Positions 1 through 6,682 of a DNA stretch of 9,286 nucleotides are shown here, in pieces. The notes under the pieces were generated by a model. It did no database searches and was not told where the DNA came from. It was given only the letters and a program-made list of their open reading frames with translations. This DNA is from Defluviitaleaceae bacterium (GTDB lineage: Bacteria; Bacillota_A; Clostridia; Lachnospirales; WQUN01). The translations under genes and the position numbers were made by a program. Each line of letters starts with the position of its first letter. Positions within the stretch are counted from its first letter, which is position 1. The stretch covers positions 1 to 9,286 of the forward strand of contig WREB01000028.1 of the NCBI GenBank assembly GCA_009779525.1. Direction: 5' to 3'.

Positions 1-548
1 CCGAAACGCTTGGCGGACGCGCATACGGCGGCGATATCTACGAATGCGCCCGCATGCTTGCGATAGCCCCTAAGGAAACGCCCGCCGCGCTGGCTTTATT
101 TTTCGGCTGGGCGGGCGGCGAAGCGAAAAAACTGATGCGCGCGCTTCGAATCGACAATAAAACGATCGGCGAAGCGGCGCGCTACATCGAATTTTTACCG
201 GACAAAATCAGCCGAAACCCGTATGATATTAAAAAAGCGCTGCGCGGGTTTCCCGAAAAAAACTTTTTCACGCTGCTTGAGCTGAAAAAAATCGCGTTCC
301 CCGGGGATAAAACCGAACTGGACGAAATAAAACGGGCGGCGGAAAAAATTATCAAAGACGGCGAATGTTTCGACCTCGCCGGTCTGGCGATAAAAGGGGA
401 CGAATTAATAAATATCGGGATCATGGAAGGAAAGCCGGTCGGCGAGGCGCTTGAGGCGCTGCTCGAAGCCGCGACGCGCGATCCGCGCCTTAACGAAAAG
501 ACCCGCTTGGTTGAAATGGCGGAAACGATAAAAATGAATATGGACTGA
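1..548 (+). CDS. cca: CCA tRNA nucleotidyltransferase, C-terminal part (5' end outside window)
   Basis: Only the last 182 or so codons are present; the frame is open from base 3 and enters from the left edge, so the internal ATG at 54 is not the start. Enzymes of this family add or repair the 3'-terminal CCA of tRNAs from CTP and ATP in the cytosol. The nucleotidyltransferase head and its catalytic aspartates lie upstream of the window. What is visible is the helical body and tail, with the family-like stretch reading GECFDLAGLAIKGDELINIG followed by an acidic helix and an NEKTRLVEMA-type end. This matches the usual tRNA-binding tail of clostridial and bacillar CCA enzymes. A related poly(A) polymerase is the main alternative, since the two are separated mainly by residues not seen here. 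The stop lies 10 bases before the next ATG, so the two genes are probably cotranscribed. Confidence 0.78.
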   Translation, partial: ETLGGRAYGGDIYECARMLAIAPKETPAALALFFGWAGGEAKKLMRALRIDNKTIGEAARYIEFLPDKISRNPYDIKKALRGFPEKNFFTLLELKKIAFPGDKTELDEIKRAAEKIIKDGECFDLAGLAIKGDELINIGIMEGKPVGEALEALLEAATRDPRLNEKTRLVEMAETIKMNMD

Positions 549-552
549 GGTG
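547..552 (+). promoter_or_regulatory. Ribosome binding site deciding the CotS-like start
   Basis: GAGGTG overlaps the TGA stop of the upstream gene and sits 6 bases before the ATG at 559. This favours that ATG over the in-frame GTG at 550, which lies inside the GAGGTG itself and has no comparable motif ahead of it. Confidence 0.6.
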
Positions 553-558
553 CTTAAA

Positions 559-1554
559 ATGGGGGAACTTAGCCCGGTAGTAATAAAGCAATTCGGCGTC
601 GAGGATATGAAGATCACCAGGGATAAGGCGAATTATATTTGCGAGACGCCGGACGGCCCGAGGTTGATATATAAAACGTCGGACGAGTCGGCCAGGATTA
701 TTTTCCAGCACGAAATAAAAGAATATTTAAACGGCGCGGGTTTTTCGCAAACCGACCGTTACGTCCTTTCCGAAACGGGCGAACCGTACGTATTCATCGG
801 CGGCGAATATTTCGTGATGACTCACTGCGCCAATCTTCGGGATTCGAATTTTAACAACCCCGACGATATCGCGGGGGCGATAAAAGCAATCGCCAAATTC
901 CACCAATGCGCGCGGAACGTGCCGTTTAAAGAAGATACGGAAGTTTTCCGCCAAACGGTTTCCCTAAACGAGCATTACCGAAAACAGTCAAGCGAGTTGG
1001 AAGCGGTCCGCAAGCGGCTCAACCGTCAGGCGCGCCTCTCCGATTTCGACGTGCTCTTCATAAAAAACGCCGGCCATTATTCGGGTTTGATAAAAGACGC
1101 CGTTTTTGCAATCGAAAAGACTGACTATATAGAAAAACGCGGAAAAGCCCTTAATGAAAACCACATATGCCACAACGCCCTAAAGGAAGAATGCCTGCTG
1201 CTTCCGGGACCCGGCCAGGAAGAAGGGGATTTTTACCTCACCCAATTTTCCGAAGCGGCGGTCGATCTGCAGCTTAACGACGTTGCGAGGCTCGTGCGAA
1301 GGTACGTCCAGCGCGCGGGACAAGAGGCGAAACCGCTCGGGTTCATATTCGAAACCTACGAAAGGACCGCCCCGCTCACGCAATCCGACATTGGCATAGT
1401 CAAGGCGATGCTCGCGTATCCGCACGCCTTCGTAAAGATTATGAACCTATTCTACAGCAAAAAACGTTCGTGGACGCCCAACGCGCTGATAAACAGGATG
1501 CAGTCGGTCGTTTCCGAAAGGGAAGTCTACGAACGCTACATCGCCGCGGTCTAA
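559..1554 (+). CDS. CotS-family spore coat/kinase-fold protein, probable pseudokinase
   Basis: A 331-residue protein with the layout of CotS/YutH/YsxE proteins, which are aminoglycoside-phosphotransferase-like kinases linked to spore coats or spore formation. An N-lobe includes a candidate ATP-binding lysine (K39 in LIYKT) and a helix with E52. The C-lobe includes the pattern FYLTQFSEAAVDLQLNDVAR (about 225-244), which aligns by eye with the family's metal-binding loop and the following VDLxxxDLA helix. The family tail, with SKKRSW near 300-305, is also present. The usual catalytic loop HxD is replaced by HNA in ICHNALKEE (about 203-211), and the metal-binding aspartate position reads TQF. 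Both key acidic residues therefore appear lost, so I infer a non-catalytic or altered kinase fold. Family membership is fairly secure; substrate and role are unknown. It follows the cca gene after 10 bases and precedes a PEGA-repeat gene. A start at GTG 550 would add three residues. Confidence 0.72.
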   Translation: MGELSPVVIKQFGVEDMKITRDKANYICETPDGPRLIYKTSDESARIIFQHEIKEYLNGAGFSQTDRYVLSETGEPYVFIGGEYFVMTHCANLRDSNFNNPDDIAGAIKAIAKFHQCARNVPFKEDTEVFRQTVSLNEHYRKQSSELEAVRKRLNRQARLSDFDVLFIKNAGHYSGLIKDAVFAIEKTDYIEKRGKALNENHICHNALKEECLLLPGPGQEEGDFYLTQFSEAAVDLQLNDVARLVRRYVQRAGQEAKPLGFIFETYERTAPLTQSDIGIVKAMLAYPHAFVKIMNLFYSKKRSWTPNALINRMQSVVSEREVYERYIAAV

Positions 1555-1568
1555 CGATAAGCGCGCCG

Positions 1569-1589
1569 CGCCGGCGATATAAACCGGCG
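1569..1589 (+). other. Small inverted repeat between the CotS-like and PEGA genes
   Basis: CGCCGG, a 9-base loop, then CCGGCG forms a perfect 6-base-pair stem just after the CotS-like stop codon. No run of T follows, so it is not a standard intrinsic terminator. It could slow transcription, protect the RNA end, or be chance in GC-rich DNA. The rest of this 85-base gap shows no convincing vegetative promoter. Confidence 0.3.
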
Positions 1590-1626
1590 TCAGCGAATAA
1601 ACCGAGCGAGTATCGTAATTTAACGC

Positions 1627-1632
1627 GAAAGG
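1627..1632 (+). promoter_or_regulatory. Ribosome binding site deciding the PEGA-protein start
   Basis: GAAAGG lies 7 bases upstream of the ATG at 1640. It would be only one base from the in-frame TTG at 1634, so the ATG is the better start. Confidence 0.55.
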
Positions 1633-1639
1633 CTTGTTA

Positions 1640-3007
1640 ATGCAGAGGAAAAAGAAAAAATCACGCTTCGCTTTCTTTTATATCGTGATGCTCGTCGCGG
1701 GCGTTGCGGTTTGCCTCGTTATTTTCGCGATGGCATTCCAAACGCTTTCGCTTAACAACCCGCCGATAATCGGCCGGCCGTCCGCAACACCCACGACATC
1801 CCCCCTGCCCGGCTCCGAGCCGAAGGACATCCAGCGCGCGACGGGAATGATCTCATATTTAAACCCCGCGAAGGATCCCCGCGAAATAACTTTCATTATG
1901 ATCGAGTCCGGAAGGGTAAGCCAGTTCGCCGCGCCCGACGGGACCGAAATAAAAAACCGCTACGGGACGGTGCTTTCATTCTCCGAATTGGCGATAGGTA
2001 AAATATTCGACGTTTCCTACGACCAGAAGACGATGCAGATATCGTCGATGATGGAAAACACGCAGACCTGGGAGCACCGCAACCGAACCAACGTAAAGGT
2101 AAGCCTCGAGGATTCGACTATCACCGTCGGCAACGAAACGTACGGTTTCAGCAGCAGCCAGACCCTCGTGTTATACCGCGACCAACCGTACCCGATCGGG
2201 CAGATCTCGACGATCGACACGGTAAGCCTAATAGGACATCGCGACAAGGTATGGTGGGTACGGCTGGAATCGAGCCACGGCTTCCTTTGGATAGATAACG
2301 CGAGCAAGGTGGAGGAAGGAAGGCTTTCGATCAACACCTCCATATACAGGCCGCTCGGGGAAGTCACGGAGCCGATCGCCCTCGTCGAGGGAACGCACCG
2401 AGTACTGGTCGAAGGCGCGAACATCGAGACATACATGGAGGACGTGGTCATCAGGCCGAACGAAACCGTCACGATCAACCTGATCGAAGTGGAAATAAAG
2501 AAGGCGGTCCTTCGCGTATTCACCAACGAACCCGAATTCACTCTCATAATCGACGGAGTCGAGCACCCGTCGCAAACGCCGGCGGAGCTGACCTACGGCG
2601 AACATACGATCCGTGTGGAAAAGGAAGGTTATCTGCCGATCGAAGACCGCGTCGAACTTACGCAGGCCTACACGGAAAAGACTTTCAACATGCAGCTGAT
2701 AGAAAAAAGGGGAAGGCTGATCGTTCAGAGCGAGCCCTACAACGGGGAAGTCTTCCTAAACGGGGTGTTCGTGGGCTACACGACGTATACCGGCGACATG
2801 GACCTCGGACCGTGCACGATCGTCGTGAAAAAAGAAGGTTATGAAGATTCCGTTTACTATATGAACATCGTCGAGGGGGACAACCATCTTTCGCTATGGC
2901 TTAACGAAGCCGTCGACGATCCGTTCGCCAATTTGCCTTCATACGAAGGAACGATCCCCGACGACGGATTTCCGTATACCGAGGACGATCCCATTTACGT
3001 CCCTTAA
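1640..3007 (+). CDS. Membrane-anchored PEGA-repeat protein
   Basis: A 455-residue protein. Residues 2-9 are strongly basic (QRKKKKSR), followed by one hydrophobic segment at about 10-33, which fits a single N-terminal membrane anchor with the remainder outside the cell. Residues 46-60 form a Pro/Thr/Ser linker. Residues 62-210 are beta-rich and not recognised. Three tandem units follow at about 214-284, 288-353 and 358-422. Units two and three are clear PEGA-type repeats (LxVxSxPxxxxVxLNGxxxGxT, then a glycine, then VxKEGY); GEHTIRVEKEGYLP and GPCTIVVKKEGYED mark the equivalent turns. The first unit is degenerate. The tail, about 425-455, is acidic and proline-rich. PEGA domains are found in bacterial surface proteins, but no enzymatic role is established, so no function is assigned. 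The spacing suggests possible cotranscription with the CotS-like gene. The stop codon overlaps that of convergent galK. Confidence 0.8.
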   Translation: MQRKKKKSRFAFFYIVMLVAGVAVCLVIFAMAFQTLSLNNPPIIGRPSATPTTSPLPGSEPKDIQRATGMISYLNPAKDPREITFIMIESGRVSQFAAPDGTEIKNRYGTVLSFSELAIGKIFDVSYDQKTMQISSMMENTQTWEHRNRTNVKVSLEDSTITVGNETYGFSSSQTLVLYRDQPYPIGQISTIDTVSLIGHRDKVWWVRLESSHGFLWIDNASKVEEGRLSINTSIYRPLGEVTEPIALVEGTHRVLVEGANIETYMEDVVIRPNETVTINLIEVEIKKAVLRVFTNEPEFTLIIDGVEHPSQTPAELTYGEHTIRVEKEGYLPIEDRVELTQAYTEKTFNMQLIEKRGRLIVQSEPYNGEVFLNGVFVGYTTYTGDMDLGPCTIVVKKEGYEDSVYYMNIVEGDNHLSLWLNEAVDDPFANLPSYEGTIPDDGFPYTEDDPIYVP

Positions 3008-4176
3008 TCGTTTAAATAAATTTCACGAGCCCCGCCGCCCGTTTTAACGGCGAAAAAATCCGCCTTTAGCCCGGTCCGTCCGGCGTAGGCGCGGCCCACA
3101 GTTTTTATGAATTCGCCCACCGCGTCGTTTTCCACGACGCTTACGGTGCATCCGCCGAAACCGGCGCCGGTCATCCTCGAACCAAGCACCCCTTCCGCCG
3201 CCCAGGCCGCCGAAACCAGCGCGTCAAGCTCGACTCCGGTTACTTCGTACAAATCGCGAAGCGATATGTGCGATTCGTTCATCAACATTCCGAACCCTTG
3301 CAAATCGTTTCGCTTAAGCGCCTCCGAAGCCTTAAGCGTCCTCGCGTTTTCGAACACGGCGTGTTCGGCCCGCTTAAGCGCCGCCGGATCCGTTATCATA
3401 TTTTTATGCCGGGTAAATTCCGTCGGAGTCAGTTCGCAAAGCGATTCGATTTCGACGGCTTTTTTTAACGATCCGAGCGCCAGCTCGCATTCGGCCCTGC
3501 GATCGTTGTACTTGCTTCCGGCCAAACCCCTCGGCTTGTTCGTGTTGGTAATGACGAGCGTGCTGTCTCCCAACTCGAGCGGCACGAATTCATGCTTAAG
3601 CGTGGCGCAGTCGAGCAGGACTGCCTGACCCTCGCGGCACATCGCCGAGGCGAACTGGTCCATTATTCCGCAATTAACGCCGACGAAGCCGTTTTCGGCC
3701 CGCTGGCAAAGCCTCGCGCGCTCCACCGGATCGATATTAAGCGAAAAAAGCGAATCGAGGGCCACGCACGTCAAAAGCTCGATCGCCGCCGAGGACGAAA
3801 GCCCGGCGGATCTTGGCAGATCGCCGCAGCAATACAGGTCAAACCCGTTTATCGCATGACCCGCGCCTTGCAGTTCGCGGACTACCCCCATCGGATAATT
3901 TACCCACGAATGCCCGAGTTTTTTTATGGGCGATTCAAGCGGCGTTTCGGTTTTTGGCCCGGCGTTTCCGGACGAGAGCCTCGCTACGCCAAGTCCGTTT
4001 TCACGCGCCGCGCCGTAGATTCCAAGGTCGAGCGCGCACGGAAAAACGTAACCCCCGTTGTAATCGGTGTGCTCTCCGATCAGGTTCACCCTGCCCGGCG
4101 CAAAAAAATAACGGAGGTTTTCGCAGCCGCCCCCGAACGCGCTTCTAAAACCCTCGCAAATAACCGATTGTTCCAT
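3004..4176 (-). CDS. galK: Galactokinase
   Basis: A 390-residue GHMP-superfamily kinase of normal galactokinase length, which phosphorylates alpha-D-galactose with ATP to galactose 1-phosphate, the entry step of the Leloir pathway in the cytosol. The galactokinase signature GRVNLIGEHTDYNGGY is at 28-43, including R29, E35, H36 and D38 for sugar binding. The ATP-binding GHMP motif GDLPRSAGLSSSAA is at 118-131. CGIMDQFAS contains D173, the expected catalytic base. The C-terminal MTGAGFGGC is at 335-343. All core motifs are intact. AAAGGG lies 5 bases before the ATG, and the gene begins 21 bases after the PHP gene on the same strand, so the two probably form an operon. No galT, galE or sugar transporter gene is in the window. 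A few GHMP relatives phosphorylate N-acetylgalactosamine, but the signature favours galactose. Confidence 0.95.
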   Translation of the reverse strand: MEQSVICEGFRSAFGGGCENLRYFFAPGRVNLIGEHTDYNGGYVFPCALDLGIYGAARENGLGVARLSSGNAGPKTETPLESPIKKLGHSWVNYPMGVVRELQGAGHAINGFDLYCCGDLPRSAGLSSSAAIELLTCVALDSLFSLNIDPVERARLCQRAENGFVGVNCGIMDQFASAMCREGQAVLLDCATLKHEFVPLELGDSTLVITNTNKPRGLAGSKYNDRRAECELALGSLKKAVEIESLCELTPTEFTRHKNMITDPAALKRAEHAVFENARTLKASEALKRNDLQGFGMLMNESHISLRDLYEVTGVELDALVSAAWAAEGVLGSRMTGAGFGGCTVSVVENDAVGEFIKTVGRAYAGRTGLKADFFAVKTGGGAREIYLND

Positions 4177-4197
4177 ATTGACCCTTTCCGCCGATAA

Positions 4198-4872
4198 TCA
4201 CGGGATTATGCAGACGGCCCCGCCGCTTTTGATCGCGCTTATTATGTCTTCGATGCAGCCGGCCTTCTTTTCGATTTCTATTCCGCTTGGGAAAAAGTTT
4301 CGCGCGGCGTGCGAATCGCTGCCCGACTGCATCGGAAGGCCGTGTTTTTTTGCGAAGGCCAGGGCGCGGGCGTTGGTTTCGTCGGACATCGACGAGTTGT
4401 AGACCTCCATGCAGTCAATCAGCGATGGAGCGACCGGCAGCTGGTATTCGATGTACCACGCTTCCCTGTACGGGTGGGCCTGGGCGACGAACCCCCCTAC
4501 TCCCCTGACAAGCGCGCTGTACCGCTCGATCGGAAGCGAATCAAGCCCCGGATTCGATATTAAAAATTCCAGATTGATTCCGGACGTCCAAAAATCCGAT
4601 CCGCGTATCGTAAACTCCATCCCGAGGAAAACGTCGAGTCCGCACAGGCCGCCGGCGTACTTCGCGGCTTCGAAGCCCATGTAGAAAAAACGCATTTTTT
4701 GCTCCCAGCTCAGCTCTCCCGGGATACGCGAATTTCCGTTTATGAAATGATCGGTGACGATAATGCCCGTATAGCCGAGCCGCTTATAATTGCGGACTTG
4801 CTCCGCTGCGGAGCTTGCCGCGCAGGCGCTAACCTGCGAGGTGTGCATATGCGTTTCGTATTTATAGGGCAT
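4198..4872 (-). CDS. PHP-domain metal-dependent phosphoesterase
   Basis: A 224-residue PHP-fold protein. The expected metal-ligand motifs appear in order: HMHT (H8, H10), TDH (D41, H42), GMEF (E86), AQAHPYR (H133) and SGSDSHA (D186, H188). This complete set suggests an active enzyme with a di- or trinuclear metal site that hydrolyses phosphate esters; the substrate cannot be read from sequence. The length is that of stand-alone PHP phosphoesterases, shorter than typical HisK-type histidinol phosphatases and without polymerase fusion. I see no signal peptide, so it is probably cytosolic. The start MPYKYETHMHT places the first metal motif where the family expects it, but no clear Shine-Dalgarno precedes this ATG, unlike its neighbours. 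It lies directly upstream of galK on the same strand, which may point to a sugar-phosphate or nucleotide substrate; this is inference only. Confidence 0.86.
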   Translation of the reverse strand: MPYKYETHMHTSQVSACAASSAAEQVRNYKRLGYTGIIVTDHFINGNSRIPGELSWEQKMRFFYMGFEAAKYAGGLCGLDVFLGMEFTIRGSDFWTSGINLEFLISNPGLDSLPIERYSALVRGVGGFVAQAHPYREAWYIEYQLPVAPSLIDCMEVYNSSMSDETNARALAFAKKHGLPMQSGSDSHAARNFFPSGIEIEKKAGCIEDIISAIKSGGAVCIIP

Positions 4873-4902
4873 CGGGCGGCGTCCGTCTTCGCGGTTGGGA
4901 TC

Positions 4903-4918
4903 GCCGTTATTTTACGGC
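4903..4918. promoter_or_regulatory. Inverted repeat over the leftward -10 region
   Basis: GCCGT, 6 AT-rich bases, then ACGGC. The inverted repeat covers the candidate -10 box of the PHP-galK promoter. It could be an operator half-site pair or chance; the arms are only 5 bases. Confidence 0.2.
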
Positions 4919-4938
4919 ATCGCGCGGATAGAACGCAA
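4909..4938 (-). promoter_or_regulatory. Candidate promoter for the PHP-galK pair
   Basis: Reading leftward, TTGCGT (4938-4933), an 18-base spacer and TAAAAT (4914-4909) resemble a vegetative sigma-A promoter, with 3 of 6 and 5 of 6 matches. A transcript would begin near 4902, leaving roughly 30 bases before the PHP start codon. The -35 element is weak and overlaps the palindrome described separately. Confidence 0.4.
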
Positions 4939-4950
4939 CCGTACGGCTGC
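4935..4950. promoter_or_regulatory. 16-base near-perfect palindrome in the divergent promoter region
   Basis: GCAACCGTACGGCTGC: the inner 8 bases, CCGTACGG, are a perfect palindrome and only one base pair of the 16 breaks symmetry (4938 against 4947). It overlaps the candidate leftward -35 box and lies about 30 bases upstream of the rightward -35 box, a sensible place for a dimeric regulator. The centre is TA rather than the CG typical of LacI/GalR operators, so I do not name a regulator family. Confidence 0.35.
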
Positions 4951-4981
4951 CTGCGGAAGAGCAATGGTTGACGACGCCGCT

Positions 4982-5010
4982 TTGTGTATCCGGGGCTATT
5001 CGAATATAAT
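4982..5010 (+). promoter_or_regulatory. Promoter of the nucleoside-kinase-like gene
   Basis: A perfect TATAAT at 5005-5010 is preceded, after a 17-base spacer, by TTGTGT at 4982-4987 (3 of 6 matches to TTGACA). Transcription would start near 5017, giving a short leader of about 20 bases that carries the Shine-Dalgarno sequence. Confidence 0.65.
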
Positions 5011-5022
5011 AGGCAATGCAGC

Positions 5023-5030
5023 AAAGGAGG
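5023..5030 (+). promoter_or_regulatory. Strong ribosome binding site deciding the kinase start
   Basis: AAAGGAGG ends 5 bases before the ATG at 5036. The frame stays open upstream to before 4895, but a longer protein would have to be translated from RNA upstream of the TATAAT promoter, so 5036 is the better start. Confidence 0.85.
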
Positions 5031-5035
5031 CGCCC

Positions 5036-6682
5036 ATGCCGGAAATGATAAAAGTAATCATCGTCAACGAAGGCACTTACACGGTGAAGAAAGGCACGAC
5101 GCTGCAAGAACTCAGCAGGGCCGGCGCGAAGAAAAGAAAAAACCCGGCGATCGTCGCGTGCGTCGACAACGAGCTGAGCGATTTAAGCAGAAACCTTCTA
5201 TACGACTGCACTGTGGAGTTCCTTGACGCGACGACGCAAAACGGGTTCCGGACATACCAGCGCAGCGTCGCGTTCCTGATGGTATACGCGGTAAAGACGG
5301 TGCTCGGCAAAAGGGAGCGCGTGGTCGTCGCCCATTCGATCAACAAAAACTATTACTGCGAGCTGCCCGGTTTAAAGAAACCGATAACAGACGAGCTGCT
5401 CGGGCAAATTGAAGGCGTAATGCGCGAAGCCGCCGAAAAAAAAATTCCGATCGAAAAACACACGCTTCCGGTGGAATCCGCGCTTCGCGAAATGGAGGCG
5501 GTCGGGCTGTACGATAAGGTGCAGCTGCTTTCGTACCGCAAGACGGCTTCCGTAAACTTGTACAGGCTCGATTGGCTGTACGATTACTTTTACGGGCAGA
5601 TGGCGCCGGACGCGGGAGTTCTCGACGTTTTCAAGCTCAAGCGAAGGTCGGACGGCTTCATGCTTTTTTTTAAGGATGAAACGGAAAGCGACTCTCGCGT
5701 CAAGGTTTCCGAAGTTATCGCCGAGTCGAGCAACTGGGCGAGGATCCTTAAGGCGGACACCGTCGGGGCGCTCAACGACAAGCTTTGCCAGGAGGGGAGC
5801 GGCGAAATCGTAAGGGTGGCGGAGGCGCTCCACGAAAAGAAGCTGGCGTCCCTCGCTGATTCGATACTGCATGGAAGAAAACACATCGTATTGATCGCGG
5901 GCCCCTCGTCCTCGGGCAAGACCACTTTCGCCTCGAGGCTTGGGATACAGCTGCGTGTAAACGGCATGAAGCCGATAGTTATCTCGCTCGACAACTATTA
6001 TTTAAACCGCGATAAAATCCCCCTCGACGAATTCGGCTCGCCGGATTTCGAAACGATCGAAGCGATCGATACGAGGCAGGTCGATTCAGACTTAAGCGCC
6101 TTGCAGGACGGCAAAACGGTCGAGCTTCCGTTTTTTAATTTCCAAACGGGCAGGCGCGAGTACAAGGGCCGCGTCATATCGCTCGCGGATCCGTCTTGCA
6201 TACTAGTTATCGAGGGGATCCACGGATTGAACGATAAAATAGGAGCAAGCGTCCCGTCTTCAGGAAAGTATAAGATATTCATTTCGGCGCTGACGCAATT
6301 AAACATAGACGACCACAACCGGATCCCCACTTCCGACACGAGGCTGGTTCGCCGCATAGTCCGCGACTATTTGTACAGGGGTTATTCGGCGAAACGGACG
6401 ATCGAGCTTTGGCCGTCGGTCCAGCGAGGCGAATCAAAATATATATTTCCGTTCCAGGAAGACGCGGACGCTTTCTTCAACTCCGCGCTCGTGTACGAGA
6501 TGTGCGTGCTCAAACAATTCGTCGAGCCGCTCCTTTTCGGCGTTGGCAAGGACGAACCCGAGCATACCGAGGCGAAGCGGCTCGTTAAGTTTTTGGACAG
6601 CTTCCTCGGGATCAGCAGCGAAAACGTCCCCCCGAACTCGATACTTCGCGAATTTATCGGCGGGAGTTGTTTTTCGGGCTAA
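5036..6682 (+). CDS. TGS / ThrRS-like / uridine-kinase-like fusion protein (nucleoside kinase)
   Basis: A 548-residue protein with three parts. Residues about 5-63 form a TGS-like domain (VIIVNEGTYTVKKGTTLQEL), as at the N-terminus of threonyl-tRNA synthetase and in RelA/SpoT. Residues about 70-235 resemble the second additional domain of ThrRS/AlaRS (VAHSINKNYYCELPG). Residues about 282-500 form a phosphoribulokinase/uridine-kinase P-loop domain, with Walker A GPSSSGKTT at 289-297, SLDNYYLNR at 317-325, VIEGIHGLND at 391-400 and the arginine-rich TRLVRRIVRDY helix at 435-445. Proteins with this architecture occur in Clostridia and some other bacteria and are usually annotated as nucleoside (uridine) kinases. 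Expected reaction: ATP-dependent phosphorylation of a nucleoside in the cytosol. The kinase motifs look intact; what the tRNA-synthetase-like front half senses or binds is not clear. It has its own promoter and is monocistronic by position. Confidence 0.88.
   Translation: MPEMIKVIIVNEGTYTVKKGTTLQELSRAGAKKRKNPAIVACVDNELSDLSRNLLYDCTVEFLDATTQNGFRTYQRSVAFLMVYAVKTVLGKRERVVVAHSINKNYYCELPGLKKPITDELLGQIEGVMREAAEKKIPIEKHTLPVESALREMEAVGLYDKVQLLSYRKTASVNLYRLDWLYDYFYGQMAPDAGVLDVFKLKRRSDGFMLFFKDETESDSRVKVSEVIAESSNWARILKADTVGALNDKLCQEGSGEIVRVAEALHEKKLASLADSILHGRKHIVLIAGPSSSGKTTFASRLGIQLRVNGMKPIVISLDNYYLNRDKIPLDEFGSPDFETIEAIDTRQVDSDLSALQDGKTVELPFFNFQTGRREYKGRVISLADPSCILVIEGIHGLNDKIGASVPSSGKYKIFISALTQLNIDDHNRIPTSDTRLVRRIVRDYLYRGYSAKRTIELWPSVQRGESKYIFPFQEDADAFFNSALVYEMCVLKQFVEPLLFGVGKDEPEHTEAKRLVKFLDSFLGISSENVPPNSILREFIGGSCFSG

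Noticed and set aside
1595..1622. GAATA ... TAATTTA upstream of the PEGA gene as a forespore sigma-G-like promoter
   Set aside because: The -35 fits GHATR, but the -10 matches only weakly; such short motifs arise by chance in an AT-rich gap.
2017..2605. Open frames opposite the PEGA gene (up to 176 codons)
   Set aside because: Antisense shadows of a gene with recognisable repeats; compositionally odd (Ser/Thr/Arg-rich) and without family resemblance.
3107..4197. Long open frames on the strand opposite galK (173 and 201 codons)
   Set aside because: They lie fully antisense to a well-conserved galK and their translations resemble no protein; GC-rich codon use leaves antisense frames open.
3004..4872. 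PHP-galK as part of a histidine or full Leloir operon
   Set aside because: No other his, galT or galE gene is present, and the PHP protein is shorter than typical histidinol phosphatases.
4740..5024. Possible small leftward gene across the divergent promoter region
   Set aside because: It overlaps the PHP gene start and the TATAAT box, and is Arg/Pro/Cys-rich with no recognisable domain.
4895..5035. Extended N-terminus for the kinase
   Set aside because: It would begin upstream of the perfect -10 box; the strong AAAGGAGG and the TGS-domain boundary both support ATG 5036.
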